From the NCBI GenBank assembly GCA_017165825.1, contig CM029370.1, positions 16,683,013 through 16,747,012 of the forward strand: a DNA stretch of 64,000 nt, given 5' to 3'. Origin of the DNA: Hepsetus odoe. Taxonomy: Eukaryota; Chordata; Actinopteri; Characiformes; Hepsetidae. This document shows positions 45,172 through 56,486 of the stretch, in pieces (position 1 is the first letter of the stretch; each line of letters opens with the position of its first letter). The position numbers and the translations under genes were made by a program. The notes beneath the pieces are model-generated. The model ran no database searches. It had not been told where the DNA came from and saw nothing but the letters and a program-made list of their open reading frames with translations.

Positions 45172-46240
45172 GAGCGAGTGATATAGTGATTTAGTTATGA
45201 GTCAGAGTGGTGTAGCTATGAATAAGAGGGATGTAGTTATAAATGATGTAGTTATGAGTACGAGGGATGCAGTTATGAATAAGGCTGATGTAGATATGAG
45301 TCAGTGTGGTGTAATTATGAGTAAGAAGGATGTAGTTATGAGTCAGGGTGATGTAGTGAGTAAGAGTGGTGCAGTTATTAGTATGAATGATAATGTCATG
45401 AGTTATGATGTAATTAGGAGTCAGAGTGATGTTATTAATAAGGATGATGTAGTCATGAGTCAGAATCATGCAGTTATGAGTCAGAGTCATGCAATTATGA
45501 ATAAGGGTGATGCAATTATGAGTCAGAGTGATGCAGTTATGAATAAGGGTGATGCAGTTATGAGTCAGAGTGATGCAGTTATGAATTAGGGTGATGCAGT
45601 TATGAATTAGGGTGATGCAGTTATGAGTCAGAGTGATGCAGTTATGGGTCAGAGTGATGCAGCTATGAATAAGGGTGATGCAGTTATGAGTCAGAGTGAT
45701 GCAGTTATGAGTCAGAGTGATGCAGTTATGAATCAGAGCGATGCAGTTATGAGTAAGAGTGATGCAGTTATGATTAAGGGTGATGCAGTTATGAGTCAGA
45801 GTGATGCAGATATGAGTCAGAGGGATCTAGTTTTGAGTAAGAGTGATGCAGTTATGAGTAAGACTGATGCAGTTATGAATAAGGTAATGTATTTATGAGT
45901 CAGAGTCATGCAGATATTAGTCAGAGTGATGTAGTTTTGAATAAGAGTGATGAGGTTATGAATAAGGGTGATGCAGTTATGAGTCAGAGTGATGCAGTTA
46001 TGAGTAAGAGTGATGCAGTTATGAATAAGGGTGATGTAGTTATGAGTCAGAGTGATGTAGATATGAGTCAGAGTGATGTAGTTTTGAGTAAGAGTGATGC
46101 AGTTATGAGTAAGAGTGATGCACTTATGAATAAGGGTGATGTAGTTATGAGTAAGAGTGATGCAGTTATGAATAAGGGTGATGCAGTTATGCAGAGTGAT
46201 GCAGAGTGATGCAGTTATGAGTAAGAGGGATGTAATTTGG
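45172..46240 (+). repeat. 21-bp minisatellite, about 50 units
   Basis: The unit is ATGAGTCAGAGTGATGCAGT plus T. Two main variants, with AGTCAGAGT or AATAAGGGT in the middle, alternate in parts of the array and so give a 42-bp higher-order period. Units at the left edge (45172-45430) are more diverged, and those around 45500-45800 are the most alike. At 21 bp the unit is 7 codons, so the plus strand reads MSQSDAV/MNKGDAV repeats in three long open frames broken by a few stops. I call it a minisatellite, not a gene. Confidence 0.95.
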
Positions 46241-46556
46241 AGTTAAAATGAAAGCACTGAGTAAAAGTGCTGTTATGAGTAAGAGTAATGGTACTGCAGA
46301 AGAGTGAAGACATTATGAATCAATATTTCAGGGTGGAACTGCTTTGGCTGAGCTAAACTCTAGTAGTGTTTGCAGGATGGGACTCACTCAGCGTTGCCTG
46401 AAGCAGGGTTGAGAGGAGCATCTTTTAAATTGGATCTTAACTGAAGGCAGCCTTTGTTTTTCATACAAAGCATCCTCTATCTATCCACACATTTCCCATA
46501 CGTTCCCTTCCTCTCTCATTCTAAAGTCAGTGCCTCATGAGTACCAACTGGGCCAA

Positions 46557-46569
46557 AGGTCAAAGGTTA
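46557..46569 (+). promoter_or_regulatory. DR1 nuclear-receptor-like site
   Basis: AGGTCAAAGGTTA is a direct repeat of AGGTCA-type half-sites with one base between, the form bound by HNF4, COUP-TF and RXR heterodimers. One base deviates from the ideal. No promoter is visible. Confidence 0.3.
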
Positions 46570-46652
46570 GCGTCTAATGACTGAATAATGTCTGGATTGT
46601 TGTGATGGGAGGCCCCTCTTCTATCCCCCCCTAACAACCCCCCACCCCCCAC

Positions 46653-46654
<2 letters not shown>

Positions 46655-46697
<43 letters not shown>
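46655..46697. repeat. (CA)n microsatellite
   Basis: About 43 bp of CA dinucleotides preceded by C-rich sequence. Confidence 0.95.
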
Positions 46698-46700
<3 letters not shown>

Positions 46701-47451
46701 TACAAAATCTATTTCAAAATACAAAGACAATTATGAGACCTCATAATAATTCAATATATATAAAATATATGATTATATTTGGAAAATTTGACCTTTAATT
46801 TAAAAGGTAACCCTCCATTTGTGTGGTTGCGGTAGATGTTTTTGTTTTAAGGGTAACAGCCTCTATTATTTCTTGATAAAAGCAAAGTCTGAAAACAAAT
46901 GGAGTTTTTTTTTTAATATTATACGTTGACAACATTCTATAATGATATAATGTTTTTATAAGATTTCAATATTTTCAATTGCAAAAATGTCATATTTTTG
47001 CAATGGGCAAAAGTGTAAACATGTTACTTGAGTTAAATTATTATTGTAACTATTCTCCATTGCCTGTATAATTAGTTATAGTTATTTTTGGGAGAGGACA
47101 GTGACTTGGGAGCGTTTTACTGCATATTCAGTTTTGGTAAGCACTGTAAAGCCTCACATGTTTTTTACTGACTGTGTGGATGCTTATTATGTCACGTTTT
47201 GTTTTAGACTGCTGTAACTGTAACTGATCAGCAAGTGATCTGGACAAGTTGAGCAAATCAGTTGTCAAATGTGTCACAGTGATATTCTTTTAACTGTGTG
47301 AAAATCAGTTTGAATGAGAAGTAACCCACAAGCAGAAGGGCATGTTGCTTTTACATGGCAGGATGATAATGCCTGCAACTGATCAAATGTGTTATTCTTT
47401 TTTTAAATGTCATGTATTTTAAATAAAGTAACCTTCACTATGAATGAAATA

Positions 47452-47717
47452 GGGCAGCGGTGGCCTAGTGCTTAGTAAGTTGGTCACAGAATCTTAAGAT
47501 TGTGGGTTCATTCCCCTTACCAGTAGGTTGCCCTAAGGTAGCCTTGAGCAAGGTACCGTCCCTGTCACTGTGTGCTTTTATAGCTGCCCCCCGGGTGCTT
47601 TTATAGCTGCCCCCTGCTGCACAGTGTTTGTGCATGGGTTAAATACAGAGATCCAATTTCCTTGTGGTTCGCTGTGCTGTGTGTTCTCACAATGACAAGA
47701 ATAGTCACTTTCACTTT
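47452..47717 (+). mobile_element. SINE (family A) with internal duplication
   Basis: Head GGGCAGCGGTGGCCTAGTG, B-box region GTGGGTTCATTCCCC (one change), body GAGCAAGGTACCGTCCCTGT and tail ending AATAGTCACTTTCACTTT. The segment TGCTTTTATAGCTGCCCCC is duplicated in tandem around 47572-47615, a private change of this copy. Confidence 0.9.
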
Positions 47718-47951
47718 AAAATAATTCATGAATCATCAAATGAACCCATTAATAAACCAATGAAATATTCAATAAAAACCCAATTTAATTTCCCAACAAT
47801 TATAGAATTAAAAGAAATAAAATATTGTCATAAAGTTCCATCCAGATAGGTTTAATGATAGACCACTTTGAATTGAGATGAAAAAAAGTCATGAAGTGTT
47901 AAGCAGTTATTAATATGGAAAAATAGATACGCTTGACTGCATTTCAAACAA

Positions 47952-48404
47952 CATGTCTCTTCTCGTCCTCTCAGATCCTCAAGCACAGCTCGCCTTAAAC
48001 CTCCTCTATTGAAGAGAAGAGGAGGACATGCATCGAGACTCTTCTCCGTCCTGGCTCCTCAGTGGTGGAACAAAGTCCCTCTGATGGCCAGAACTGCCTG
48101 AATCACACGCTGTCTTCAAGCACCTCACCTGTTGAAAGAATTTCTCTGGGAATAATCTTCCCAAACAGTCCTACTCTTTTACCTCTGCTCTTTCTTTGCT
48201 CTACTTCTCATTTCAAATATTCAAAAAGAAGAAAAACCTAATGGCTATTACTTGCTTGTAATAGCGAATCAGCAGTTGTTGATTGTAGCCGGTTAATATG
48301 ATGATATATTATCATAATAATATGATAATATGATGATCAAATGTGGAGACAAAGCACTGGCGTAAGAGCATCTGTTAAATACTGTGAATGTAAATGTAAA
48401 TGTA
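47952..48404 (+). mobile_element. 3' end of an L2-like LINE
   Basis: The plus strand encodes the last part of an L2-like ORF (SRPLR-like start, HASRLFSVLAPQWWNKVPL) and then a 3' UTR ending in GTAAGAGCATCTGTTAAATA and ATGTAAATGTAAATGT. It matches 7744-8131 in reverse, with an extra AT-rich ATGATAATATGATG expansion near 48297-48345. It is a 5'-truncated insertion. Confidence 0.85.
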
Positions 48405-48769
48405 CTTGCCTGTTGAAGCAAATTAGCAAGCAAATCATATCAGATCACAGTTAGTTTAGTCTAAAGACGTGATTATTGTGTCTACAGTGCATTCCAGCCT
48501 CACCTCACTGGGGGACCATTTTGTTCACCTTTAGTTCATCACTCCCATCTTTTTATTTAGACAGATGTTTGTTTGCATGAGTTTGTATATGTGCTTAAAC
48601 CTGTCTCCTTGTTTGTGTGTTTATCTCGTGTGTGTGTGTATTTGGATATAGAAGCACATGTCTGTTTACATGTGGCCTGAGCTCTGTGACACTGACATGC
48701 GTAGTGATGATGTCATCAGGTCAGTAGGCTGTTTGACAAATGGGTCTTAATTATCCATTGACGGAACGT

Positions 48770-48811
<42 letters not shown>

Positions 48812-49577
48812 TGTCTGGACCAAAGGAAGTAAGAAGAAGACTGAAGGATTTAAGCTGTGCTTGAGTAAACTACAAGAAACTCTAACAGCAACATTAATCT
48901 GTCAATGTTACATACTTATTTATTTTTTGCTTAGCTTAAAACAGAATGGTTGTTCAGCAAAGTTGGGGCAGCTTGCCCGCCTCCGACACAACAGAAACCT
49001 CCCCTGAATAAATAGCTTAATTTAAGTGCAATGGAGAGTACTAACTATGTGCAAATACAGAACAAATAACAGGAGTATGTCTTGAATCCTTCCTCAGTTA
49101 CGTTCTACTCTGTCAGTTTCTTAGCTGGGAATCACCTGCTGAAACCTCACGGAACGGCACAGCCCGTGTCAGTCTCGCAGAACCTTAGGTTCCTTAGCTT
49201 ACAGTCGACTGAATCATCGACACTGCAGCTGCTTGGGTTGAGTCACATTAATTCACAATGACTTTTTGTGGGTTTATTTCGGTTCAGATTTCAGATATTG
49301 CTTCAGGGTGAATTTAGAGGGGACTGGAAGTGAATTCTAAGGATGGTTAAAAATGAGCATTTGTAGAAAATGGTAAATAAAGTCACAACGTGACAAATTT
49401 AGAAAGTTGTCTCTCTTACAGAGATGCATAATTTTTTAAACTTCAAATATTAGTTGAGCTTCAAATTTAGCAGTCGGTTTCAGGTTTTATGCTTGTGCAG
49501 ACCACTTTATTTTCAGGTGCATTGTGCTGCAACTGCTGTTCATAATAATTAAGTACACAATACTTTTACATTTTAAA
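48405..49577. other. Plain sequence with a GT repeat
   Basis: No gene recognised. Contains (GT)n at 48775-48811. Confidence 0.45.
48775..48811. repeat. (GT)n microsatellite
   Basis: About 37 bp of GT dinucleotides. Confidence 0.95.
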
Positions 49578-49727
49578 TTTACATTTACAGCATTTATCAG
49601 ACACCCAGTGACCAGAGTGACTTACATTGCCTAGTAACAGGGAGTGCTACTTGGGGTTAAGGGCAGGAGATAATCACAACCTGTTGGTGGGTAGTTGAGT
49701 GTCCTACCCCTAGGCTACCACCATCCC
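49578..49727 (-). mobile_element. SINE (family B)
   Basis: On the plus strand it begins with the L2-like tail TTTACATTTACAGCATTTAT and CCAGAGTGACTTACATTGCC, continues with ACTTGGGGTTAAGGGC and ends with the head complement CCTACCCCTAGGCTACCACC. The middle with the B box is shortened. Confidence 0.8.
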
Positions 49728-49855
49728 AGCCATCACCACAGTGAACTACTTGATGGTTTGTTGATCATTGCACATAGGTAACACTAAGACGAAGATACCA
49801 TGTCAGACTGATCCACTGATTTTTATCTTCCTTACTGTGGATCTCATTTCATAAA

Positions 49856-50082
49856 TGAAAGCATTTAACACTCACAACACTCAGTGAACCCCAAACGAAA
49901 TGCAGGCCCTGCATTCAACCCATACACACACATTAACAATAATGACCTACTTGACCCGGGGAGCAGTGACGGGGATGCAACCTTGCTCAAGGGTACCTCG
50001 GGGCAACCTACTGGTCTGGGATTCGAACCCATGACCTTCTGATCCTGGGGCCAACTCCCTGACCTCTAGGCCACCGCTGCCC
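49856..50082 (-). mobile_element. SINE (family A), diverged
   Basis: On the plus strand are CAACACTCAGTGAACCCCAA, CCCGGGGAGCAGTGACGGGG, CCTTGCTCAAGGGTACCTCG, the B-box complement GGGATTCGAACCC and CTCTAGGCCACCGCTGCCC. The first 20 or so bases of the tail are decayed. Confidence 0.85.
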
Positions 50083-51137
50083 TTTTTATTGTTGATTATT
50101 GTTGTTGCTAACACAAATCAAATGCCTTTACCCTGACATTACCCTGAAACTCACAGCTAACGATGACAGTGTATGCATCCAGTACATCCCAGGTGATTTA
50201 GCGATTCATTTTCAGCTTATTGGAAAATTATGTCTGCATATGTGAACCGGACTGTGGCAGAGCTTTAACTTGACAGAGAAACTCTAAGTCAGTTCAGAGA
50301 TGTCTTTATAAACTCAGTTTCTTGGAAGTGTTTGGGATGCTGACAGCAGTATTGAAGCTGAAGCCATTTTCAGATTTGGTCTGGCCACTGGGAGACTGTC
50401 TAATCCAGTCGGAGAATTAAGAAACAATAAAACACAGGGAAGGATGAGAAGACAGATTAGATAGAAGACACGGTGGAATCCTTGAGCAATTACTGCTCAA
50501 TCTGCCACATGTTGAAATCACAAGTAGAACAATGCTTTCTCTGTGTGGACGAGCTGAGGTCCCTTATTAGATGAGTGCTGCCTGTCATCTAAGCTGCTCA
50601 GCCGCCCTGTAGTAAGTCCCACAGTAGTGTTTTACATGGTCCTGTCCCGAGAACCTCATTTTGTACAAGCCTAATCTAGTTTACTCAGGTATGCACTAAA
50701 TATGACCTGTCAGTAAATAAGCTGCTGTCTAGCATCTGTACAGCCTATAATTTAGTAAACCTAAAATACTGTTTTGTCTCCAAAATTGAATAAGTGTGTC
50801 ATGTGATGTATTATACGGTCTGAGTCTCAGGCACACTCAGGCAAATAAAGGTGACAAAAGCTACTTTGGAGCTTTGGTATAACTCTCCTTGGTTCCTTAA
50901 AGAACCTTTTAGTCACCTGATTATAATTTCTTTAAAGGAAACATTTTGACTACTTTATTAATCCATACAAAACATTATTATTATTAATAAATAAGCATAG
51001 GCTGTATTTTGAATTATATTTGTACATATTATAGACCAGTTGTAATAAAAACATGTTTCTTGCCTCACTGAGATTAGTATCAACCATTTTCAGGGACACC
51101 ATATACCTTTTTGCTGCTTGCGTGCATCCCATCTTTA
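50083..51137. other. No recognisable feature
   Basis: Plain sequence; no gene or repeat family recognised. Confidence 0.45.
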
Positions 51138-51235
51138 TAGGATAGAGAATAGAATAGAGTAATCTTTCATTATCCCACGAATGGGAAATTTGGGTGTTAC
51201 AGGGCTCTTTATCAAGGAGACAGGAAGAATATAGA
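51138..51235 (-). mobile_element. Possible LINE 3' tail remnant
   Basis: GATAGAGAATAGAATAGAGT followed by TCATTATCCCACGAATGGGA and GGGTGTTACAGGGCTC resembles tails of fish LINEs that end in pentamer repeats near TTTATTGTC-like sequence. It is short and diverged, so the call is tentative. Confidence 0.35.
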
Positions 51236-51555
51236 AAGATATATGTAAAGAAAAATAAGAAAAATAAGAAAAATATAAAGAACAAACCAGAAATATATAG
51301 ACTGCACATTATTTGCCAGTGGTTTCCAGAAAATGTGCAAGTAAATCAGATGACACAGCTATGCTACTGAACCACTGCATAAATAACATCCAGCTATGAA
51401 AAATAAATATGCTGTTTATCATATGTACCATTATCATATAATGTACGTTAGGATCAGAGTCTCAGGCACACCAGGCAAATGGACAAGGACAAAGGGTTTT
51501 TTGGAGCAGTAAATGTGCATATATTATATATAGAAAAGTTATATATATATATATA

Positions 51556-51684
51556 GTCATCAGTCAGTCATTTTCTGCCGCTTGTCCCAAGCTGGGTTGT
51601 GGGGGAGTGCTGAGTCCATCCCAGCTCACACAGGGCGAAGGACGGGGACACACCCTGGACAGGTCGCCAGCCCATCGCAGGGAG
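51556..51684 (-). mobile_element. SINE/LINE tail fragment within a TA repeat
   Basis: The second tail of family A in reverse, from CAGTCAGTCATTTTCTGCCG to CCAGCCCATCGCAGGGAG. It interrupts an (AT)n stretch that continues on both sides, so the target was a TA repeat. The terminal repeat is (GACT)n. Confidence 0.85.
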
Positions 51685-51714
51685 ATATATATGTATATAT
51701 ATACAGCTAGGTCC

Positions 51715-51736
<22 letters not shown>

Positions 51737-51745
<9 letters not shown>

Positions 51746-52945
51746 GACACTGACACAAGTTTTGTTTTTGTGCCTGTTTACTGAAACATATTCCAATTAG
51801 AGTTATATAATGGACATGGACATGATGTATAGACTCTCAGCTTTCATTTGAAGGTATCCACACTCAAACTGGATTCAATAGGAGTTCCAGCTCCTTAACA
51901 TGTGCCACCCTCTTTATAAAGGGACCAAAAGTAATTGGACAATTGACTCAAAGGCTATTTCATGGGCAGCTGTGGGCAATTCCTTCATAATGTCATTATC
52001 AATTAAGCAGATAAAAGGCCTGGAGTTGATCCGAGGTGTGGTGCTTGCGTGTGGAAGATTTTGCTGTGAGCACACAACATGTGGTCAAAGGAGCTCTCCA
52101 TGCAGGTGAAACAAGCCATCCTTAAGCTGCGAAAACAGAAAAAAACCCATCCAAGAAATTGTTACAATATTAGAAGTGGCCAAATCTACAGTTTGGTGCA
52201 TCCTGAGAAAGACAGAAAGCACTGGTGAACTCAGCAACGCAAAAGACCTGGATGTCCATGGAAGACAACAGCGTTGGTTGATCGCAGAATCATTTCCATG
52301 CTGAAGTGAAACCCCTTCACAACAGCCAACCAAGTGAACAACACTCTCCAGGAGGCAGGCGTATCGATATCCAAGTCTACCATTAAAAGAAGACTGCACG
52401 AAAGTAAATACAGAGGGTGCACTGCAAGGTGCAAGCCACTGATAATCCTCAGGAATAGAAAGGCTAAAGCAACCCAGGAGTTTATTAAAGCAAAGAAGTG
52501 GAATATTCTTGAATGGCCACCTGATCTGAACCTAAATGAGCTGCATTTCACTTGCTGAAGACTAAACTTCAGACAGAAAGACCCACAAACAAACAGCAAC
52601 TGAAAGCCGCTGCAGTAAAGGCCTGGCTGAGCATTAAAAAGGAGGAAACCCAGCATCTGGTGAAGTCCGTGAGTTCAAGACTTCAGGCTGTCATTGCCAG
52701 CAAAGGGTTTTCAACCAAGTATTAGAAATGAACATTTTATTTTCAGTTATTTAATTTGTCCAATTACTTTTGAGCCCCTGAAATGAAGGGATTGTGTTAA
52801 AAATGCTTTAGTTCCTCACATTTTTATGCAATCTTTTTCTTCAACCCACTGAATTAAAGCCTAAAGTCTTCACTTCGACTGCATCTGAGTTGATTCATTT
52901 TAAATTCATTGTGGTGATGTACAGAAGCAAAATTAGAAAAATATA
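51737..52945 (+). mobile_element. Tc1-like DNA transposon, decayed
   Basis: The left end is TATATTTGGACACTGACAC next to a TA run. A perfect 16-nt inner inverted repeat, AAAAGTAATTGGACAA at 51927-51942, recurs in reverse at 52756-52771. Between these lies a broken transposase (52079-52725). The right part (CTGAATTAAAGCCTAAAGTC to AAAATTAGAAAAATATATAT) matches the usual right end of this kind of element, but the last bases are replaced by an AT repeat. The target TA cannot be defined within TA-rich flanks. Confidence 0.85.
52079..52725 (+). pseudogene. Tc1-like transposase, broken
   Basis: The reading starts MWSKELSMQVKQAILKLRKQ, the first helix-turn-helix of a Tc1-type DNA-binding domain. It continues through KRPGCPWKTTALVDRRI (the GRPR-like linker) and the second helix region NPFTTANQVNNTLQEAGV, SKSTIKRRLHE and RGCTARCKPLI. 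Frameshifts and stops interrupt it. After KWNILEW the sequence jumps to PPDLN, so the catalytic DDE domain with its first two acidic residues is almost entirely deleted. The last block, AWLSIKKEETQHLVKSVSSR and KGFSTKY, is the C terminus. No active protein could be made. Confidence 0.85.
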
Positions 52946-52954
52946 TATATATAG

Positions 52955-53915
52955 TGTATCTGTGAAAGATCAAACTTCTAGGATTTGCAGTTAACTTAAA
53001 GGTGAAATTAACATCAGATGTTTCCAATCAAAATTACAATTACGTGTGAATGAACAGCCTGTTTTATTTCAAAGAAAAGATCTATCAATGTCTGAACTTT
53101 ACAACACTTGTGCATGGAAGCATATCATGACAGAATCAAAGGAGCTTTCTGAGAGCCTCAGAAAAAAGGTTTGATGCTCATCAGGATGCAAAAGGATACA
53201 ACATCATCTCTAAAGAGTTTGTACTCCACAAGTCTACAGCCAGACAGGTCAGACTCTGTACAAATGGATGAAATTCAAGACCGTAGTTCCCCTACCAAAA
53301 AAGTTCAACCAATACAGACCACTCAAAGATCAAGTTCTGTAATAGTCCTTGAGGATATGAAGGAAATGGGGTACTGCCTAACTTGTAAGCAGGTAAATGC
53401 CTCCGACACATTGACTAATGTTAATGTTTACGTGTTCAAGAGAAAGTAGGTCATGCAGCAAGACAATGATCAAAAGCACAAAGTTCTTACTAAAAAAGTA
53501 AAGAAGTGGAATAAAGTTCATGTTTCGAAATGACCAAATGTGTTTCAACAGTAAACAATGTTATGAAAGGACTGGATTCACGTCATTTGAGAAAAACCTC
53601 CAACATCCCATAGCTGAAGCAGTTCTATACCAAAGAATAAATTCAAAATCCTCCAAGCTGTTGTTCAGGACTGATAATAATAAAAGGAAAAGTTGCAGTC
53701 ATTGCTGCACAATAGATACTGAATGCAATGGTTCAAATACTTTTGGCTCTTACAGATAAAACTGAGTAATTTCTCTTAATAAATAAAAAGTAATGTTTAG
53801 ATTTTTTGTATCATATTGATTTTTTTGGGTTCTCATCATCTACTTTTAGGACTTTTATGAAAATCTAATCATGTTTACAATCAAATTAATTCAGAAACAG
53901 AAAGTTCATCATTTT
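52955..53915 (+). mobile_element. Second Tc1-like transposon, heavily decayed
   Basis: It starts about 10 bases after the first Tc1-like element. The left part TTTGCAGTTAACTTAAAGGT and AACAGCCTGTTTTATTTCAA and the right part GGTTCTCATCATCTACTTTT and AGGACTTTTATGAAAATC match a common fish Tc1-type element different from the one at 51737. The interior has a transposase remnant (53127-53750) with large deletions. Terminal repeats are degraded, so the ends are approximate. Confidence 0.75.
53127..53750 (+). pseudogene. Transposase remnant of the second Tc1-like element
   Basis: The nucleotide sequence follows the layout of a Tc1-type transposase gene: a start at 53127, the helix-turn-helix coding segment to about 53290, then CAACCAATACAGACCACTCA and GCCTCCGACACATTGACTAA. 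It jumps at about 53445 to GTCATGCAGCAAGACAATGA (the block coding MQQDND with the second catalytic Asp) and then to the C-terminal ACATCCCATAGCTGAAGC and ATTGCTGCACAATAG. The reading frame is broken many times, and most of the catalytic core is deleted. Confidence 0.75.
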
Positions 53916-54581
53916 GCTAAATTTGCATGTAGACCAAATGGAGTGGGAATTGAATGGTACTTTTTGTACCATTGTACAAAAACAACTGTACATGTACAAC
54001 ATCTGCCTCTTGTTTTAAAAAAGAAAACTTATTTATATCATCTACGATCAAGATTTTACCTTTGACGACAATTCTCGCTCAGACCCACTGCTTTGTTTTC
54101 AACAAAGGCGCACAATGGTTTTGTTTCCAGCAAACGCTGGAACATCAATAGATACATCAATCTATTTTTCCTAAAGTACATTACAACTTGACTGAGGCAA
54201 AATCAACAAACCAAGCACTCCAGAGTGCATCAGTTATGTCTCAAACAGAAAGAAAGCTTTGGAAGTTTGTAGGCCTTTATTTGATTTTTCAAAGTCTATC
54301 ATGGGAATGTAATTGACCATCAAACAGACAGTAAAACATTATTTACATGGGACAGATTAGGACCGAGGCCAGTTATGCCCGAGTGTTTCTGTGACTTGCA
54401 TAAGTGGTGATTTAAGATGTATCAGCAGTGTGAGTCTTGGCTGAAGGGGTTTTGGGTTAACATAAGCCAGATCTTTAGGCCTTACAACAGCACAAGTCCC
54501 CTGATCCTCTGATCATTTGTCTAGAGGTGACATAAAGGTGGGCTCAAGGCCAGGCATGGTGATGTAAGCACAAAAAAAGGG

Positions 54582-54582
<1 letters not shown>

Positions 54583-54617
<35 letters not shown>
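54583..54617. repeat. (TG)n microsatellite
   Basis: About 35 bp of TG dinucleotides. Confidence 0.95.
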
Positions 54618-54619
<2 letters not shown>

Positions 54620-56458
54620 GGAATAGGGGAATAGGGGGTGATCGTAAAGCTGAGCATGCTCTCAGGACTGGATCCATTGCTTATCCTGTCAGTTCTGTCA
54701 GAGGTGAAAGGGGAGAGACTGGGAGGAAGACTTAGGGGTGTCACTTTGCACATTAGCCCCTCTAAAGGTTGGTATGTTCTCTCATCAACAGAATCCAGGG
54801 AGGATGCCTGTCTCTTTCCCTAAAATAAACACACGCGTGCACATGCACACTTGCACACACGTATGCAGAAGTCTTTGAGATGTACTTCATCACATACTCT
54901 CAGCAGGAGTCTGTCAGTAAGGTCATTCCTCTTATACTTATTCAAAATATTCCTTTATTCAGATATTCCCAGACCAGCGCAGTTATGCAACTTCAGGGCA
55001 GTTTACAGTATGGCTACATGATTTTTTGATTAAATGATATGCTAGATTTTTTTTTTGCCCAGAACAGCATAAATACAGTATAAACAAAATAATTGCAAAA
55101 ATCTTGTTTGTAAAACATTATAGAGAAACCAGCTGCTCGACCTGTGCTCTTACCTACAACACAACTGTATTCAATTAAATAGGTTATAAAGGGGCTGACA
55201 TTAGGATGAAAATATGAAATAAGCGAAGACTATGACGTTAAAATGAGCAGCGTGTCAGCTTTGAGTGCAGTTATAGCTTTTGAACCATAAAGAAATCCTT
55301 TACCTTCTACATGCAGTATCAGATGACTGTAATATTGCAATGGATAATGATGGTTGTGGCATTTCCATCTGGATTGTGTTGCTATTGTTTCTCAAGAGAA
55401 ACCAAAGGGTTCAGTCCTAGTAAAGTAAGTCAGCATGAGGTTGAAGGATCAGAATAAATCAGTCCATAACCACCAAAGCTAAAGACCTGTCAAACCTCAT
55501 TTTAAACATATTGCACTCACGAATGTTTTGATGAGTTTAGAAATGGCAAACAATCTGGCGGAATCATGGGATATGACAGTAAGAGCATGACCTGCATGAA
55601 TTTATGTGCTATTTCTTAAGGTTAATCATGTAACAGCTCGTTGTGATGAGGTGCAAATTGCTCTGGGTTAGAGCATTTACAGAATCACAGGTCTTGTGTA
55701 GTTTTCTAGTATGCGGGAGATAGTGGCAACCAAAATGGTCCAAGGAAGGTCAACAGAGGAACAAGTGACAGGGTCATGAACACTGAAGGCTCATTTATTT
55801 GTGTGGGGAGCCACATCTAGCCTGTCTTTTCTCCCAGAAGTAGCACAAATTGATGAAAAAGTTCATTCTGTCCATGGTAGGAAGGAGTGAGAACACATGC
55901 TGCATCTCTGAAGAATGATGTAAAAAGAGGTGCTTACTAATTAATCCAATCTTTAAGCTCTTTAGGCTGAGCTTGGTTAGAAAGGATGCACAAATCTACA
56001 GAGGTTAACAAAAACTGAAATGACTCATAATCCAAAGCATACCGCAAAAAAACTATAAAAAGTAAATGAATAAAAAAGGGTTTATTAGTGGATGTGATAA
56101 AAGTGCACTTCAAGAAAACTAGGTTGAAATTAGGTGTAGAAGTGGCAAGTAATCTGTTTAGTGTGTGTATGTGTGTGCGTTGCAGATGAGACTCTCAGAG
56201 AGAAATTACCCTCTAATGCTGAATTCCTGCAGTAAAATATTACAGCCTAGAGGCCTGTACCTCTTTAAATATGTGACCCATGTGAACTAGTCTACAGAGT
56301 TAAAGCTCAACCCTACAGTCTAGAGGGCCTGACAATGAAATGAGCAAGAAATGAGTTTCTTGTGTGTGTATGTGTAATAATTAGTACAGCAGAGAAACAG
56401 TATAGCATGCATATATATTTTTTCTTCTTCTACCAAATGTCTCTCACTCTGTGTGAGA

Positions 56459-56486
56459 GTGTGTGTGTGTGTGTGTGTGTGTGTGC
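56459..56486. repeat. (GT)n microsatellite
   Basis: About 28 bp of GT dinucleotides. Confidence 0.9.

Larger units (their letters stand above)
46241..47451. other. Plain sequence with a CA repeat
   Basis: No gene recognised. Holds the DR1-like site at 46557-46569 and (CA)n at 46655-46697. Confidence 0.45.

Noticed and set aside
45197..46209. Three long plus-strand open frames (130, 91 and 104 codons) as a repeat-protein gene
   Set aside because: They are the translation of a 21-bp minisatellite. Stops and frame shifts separate them, and no promoter, splice site or non-repeat domain is present.
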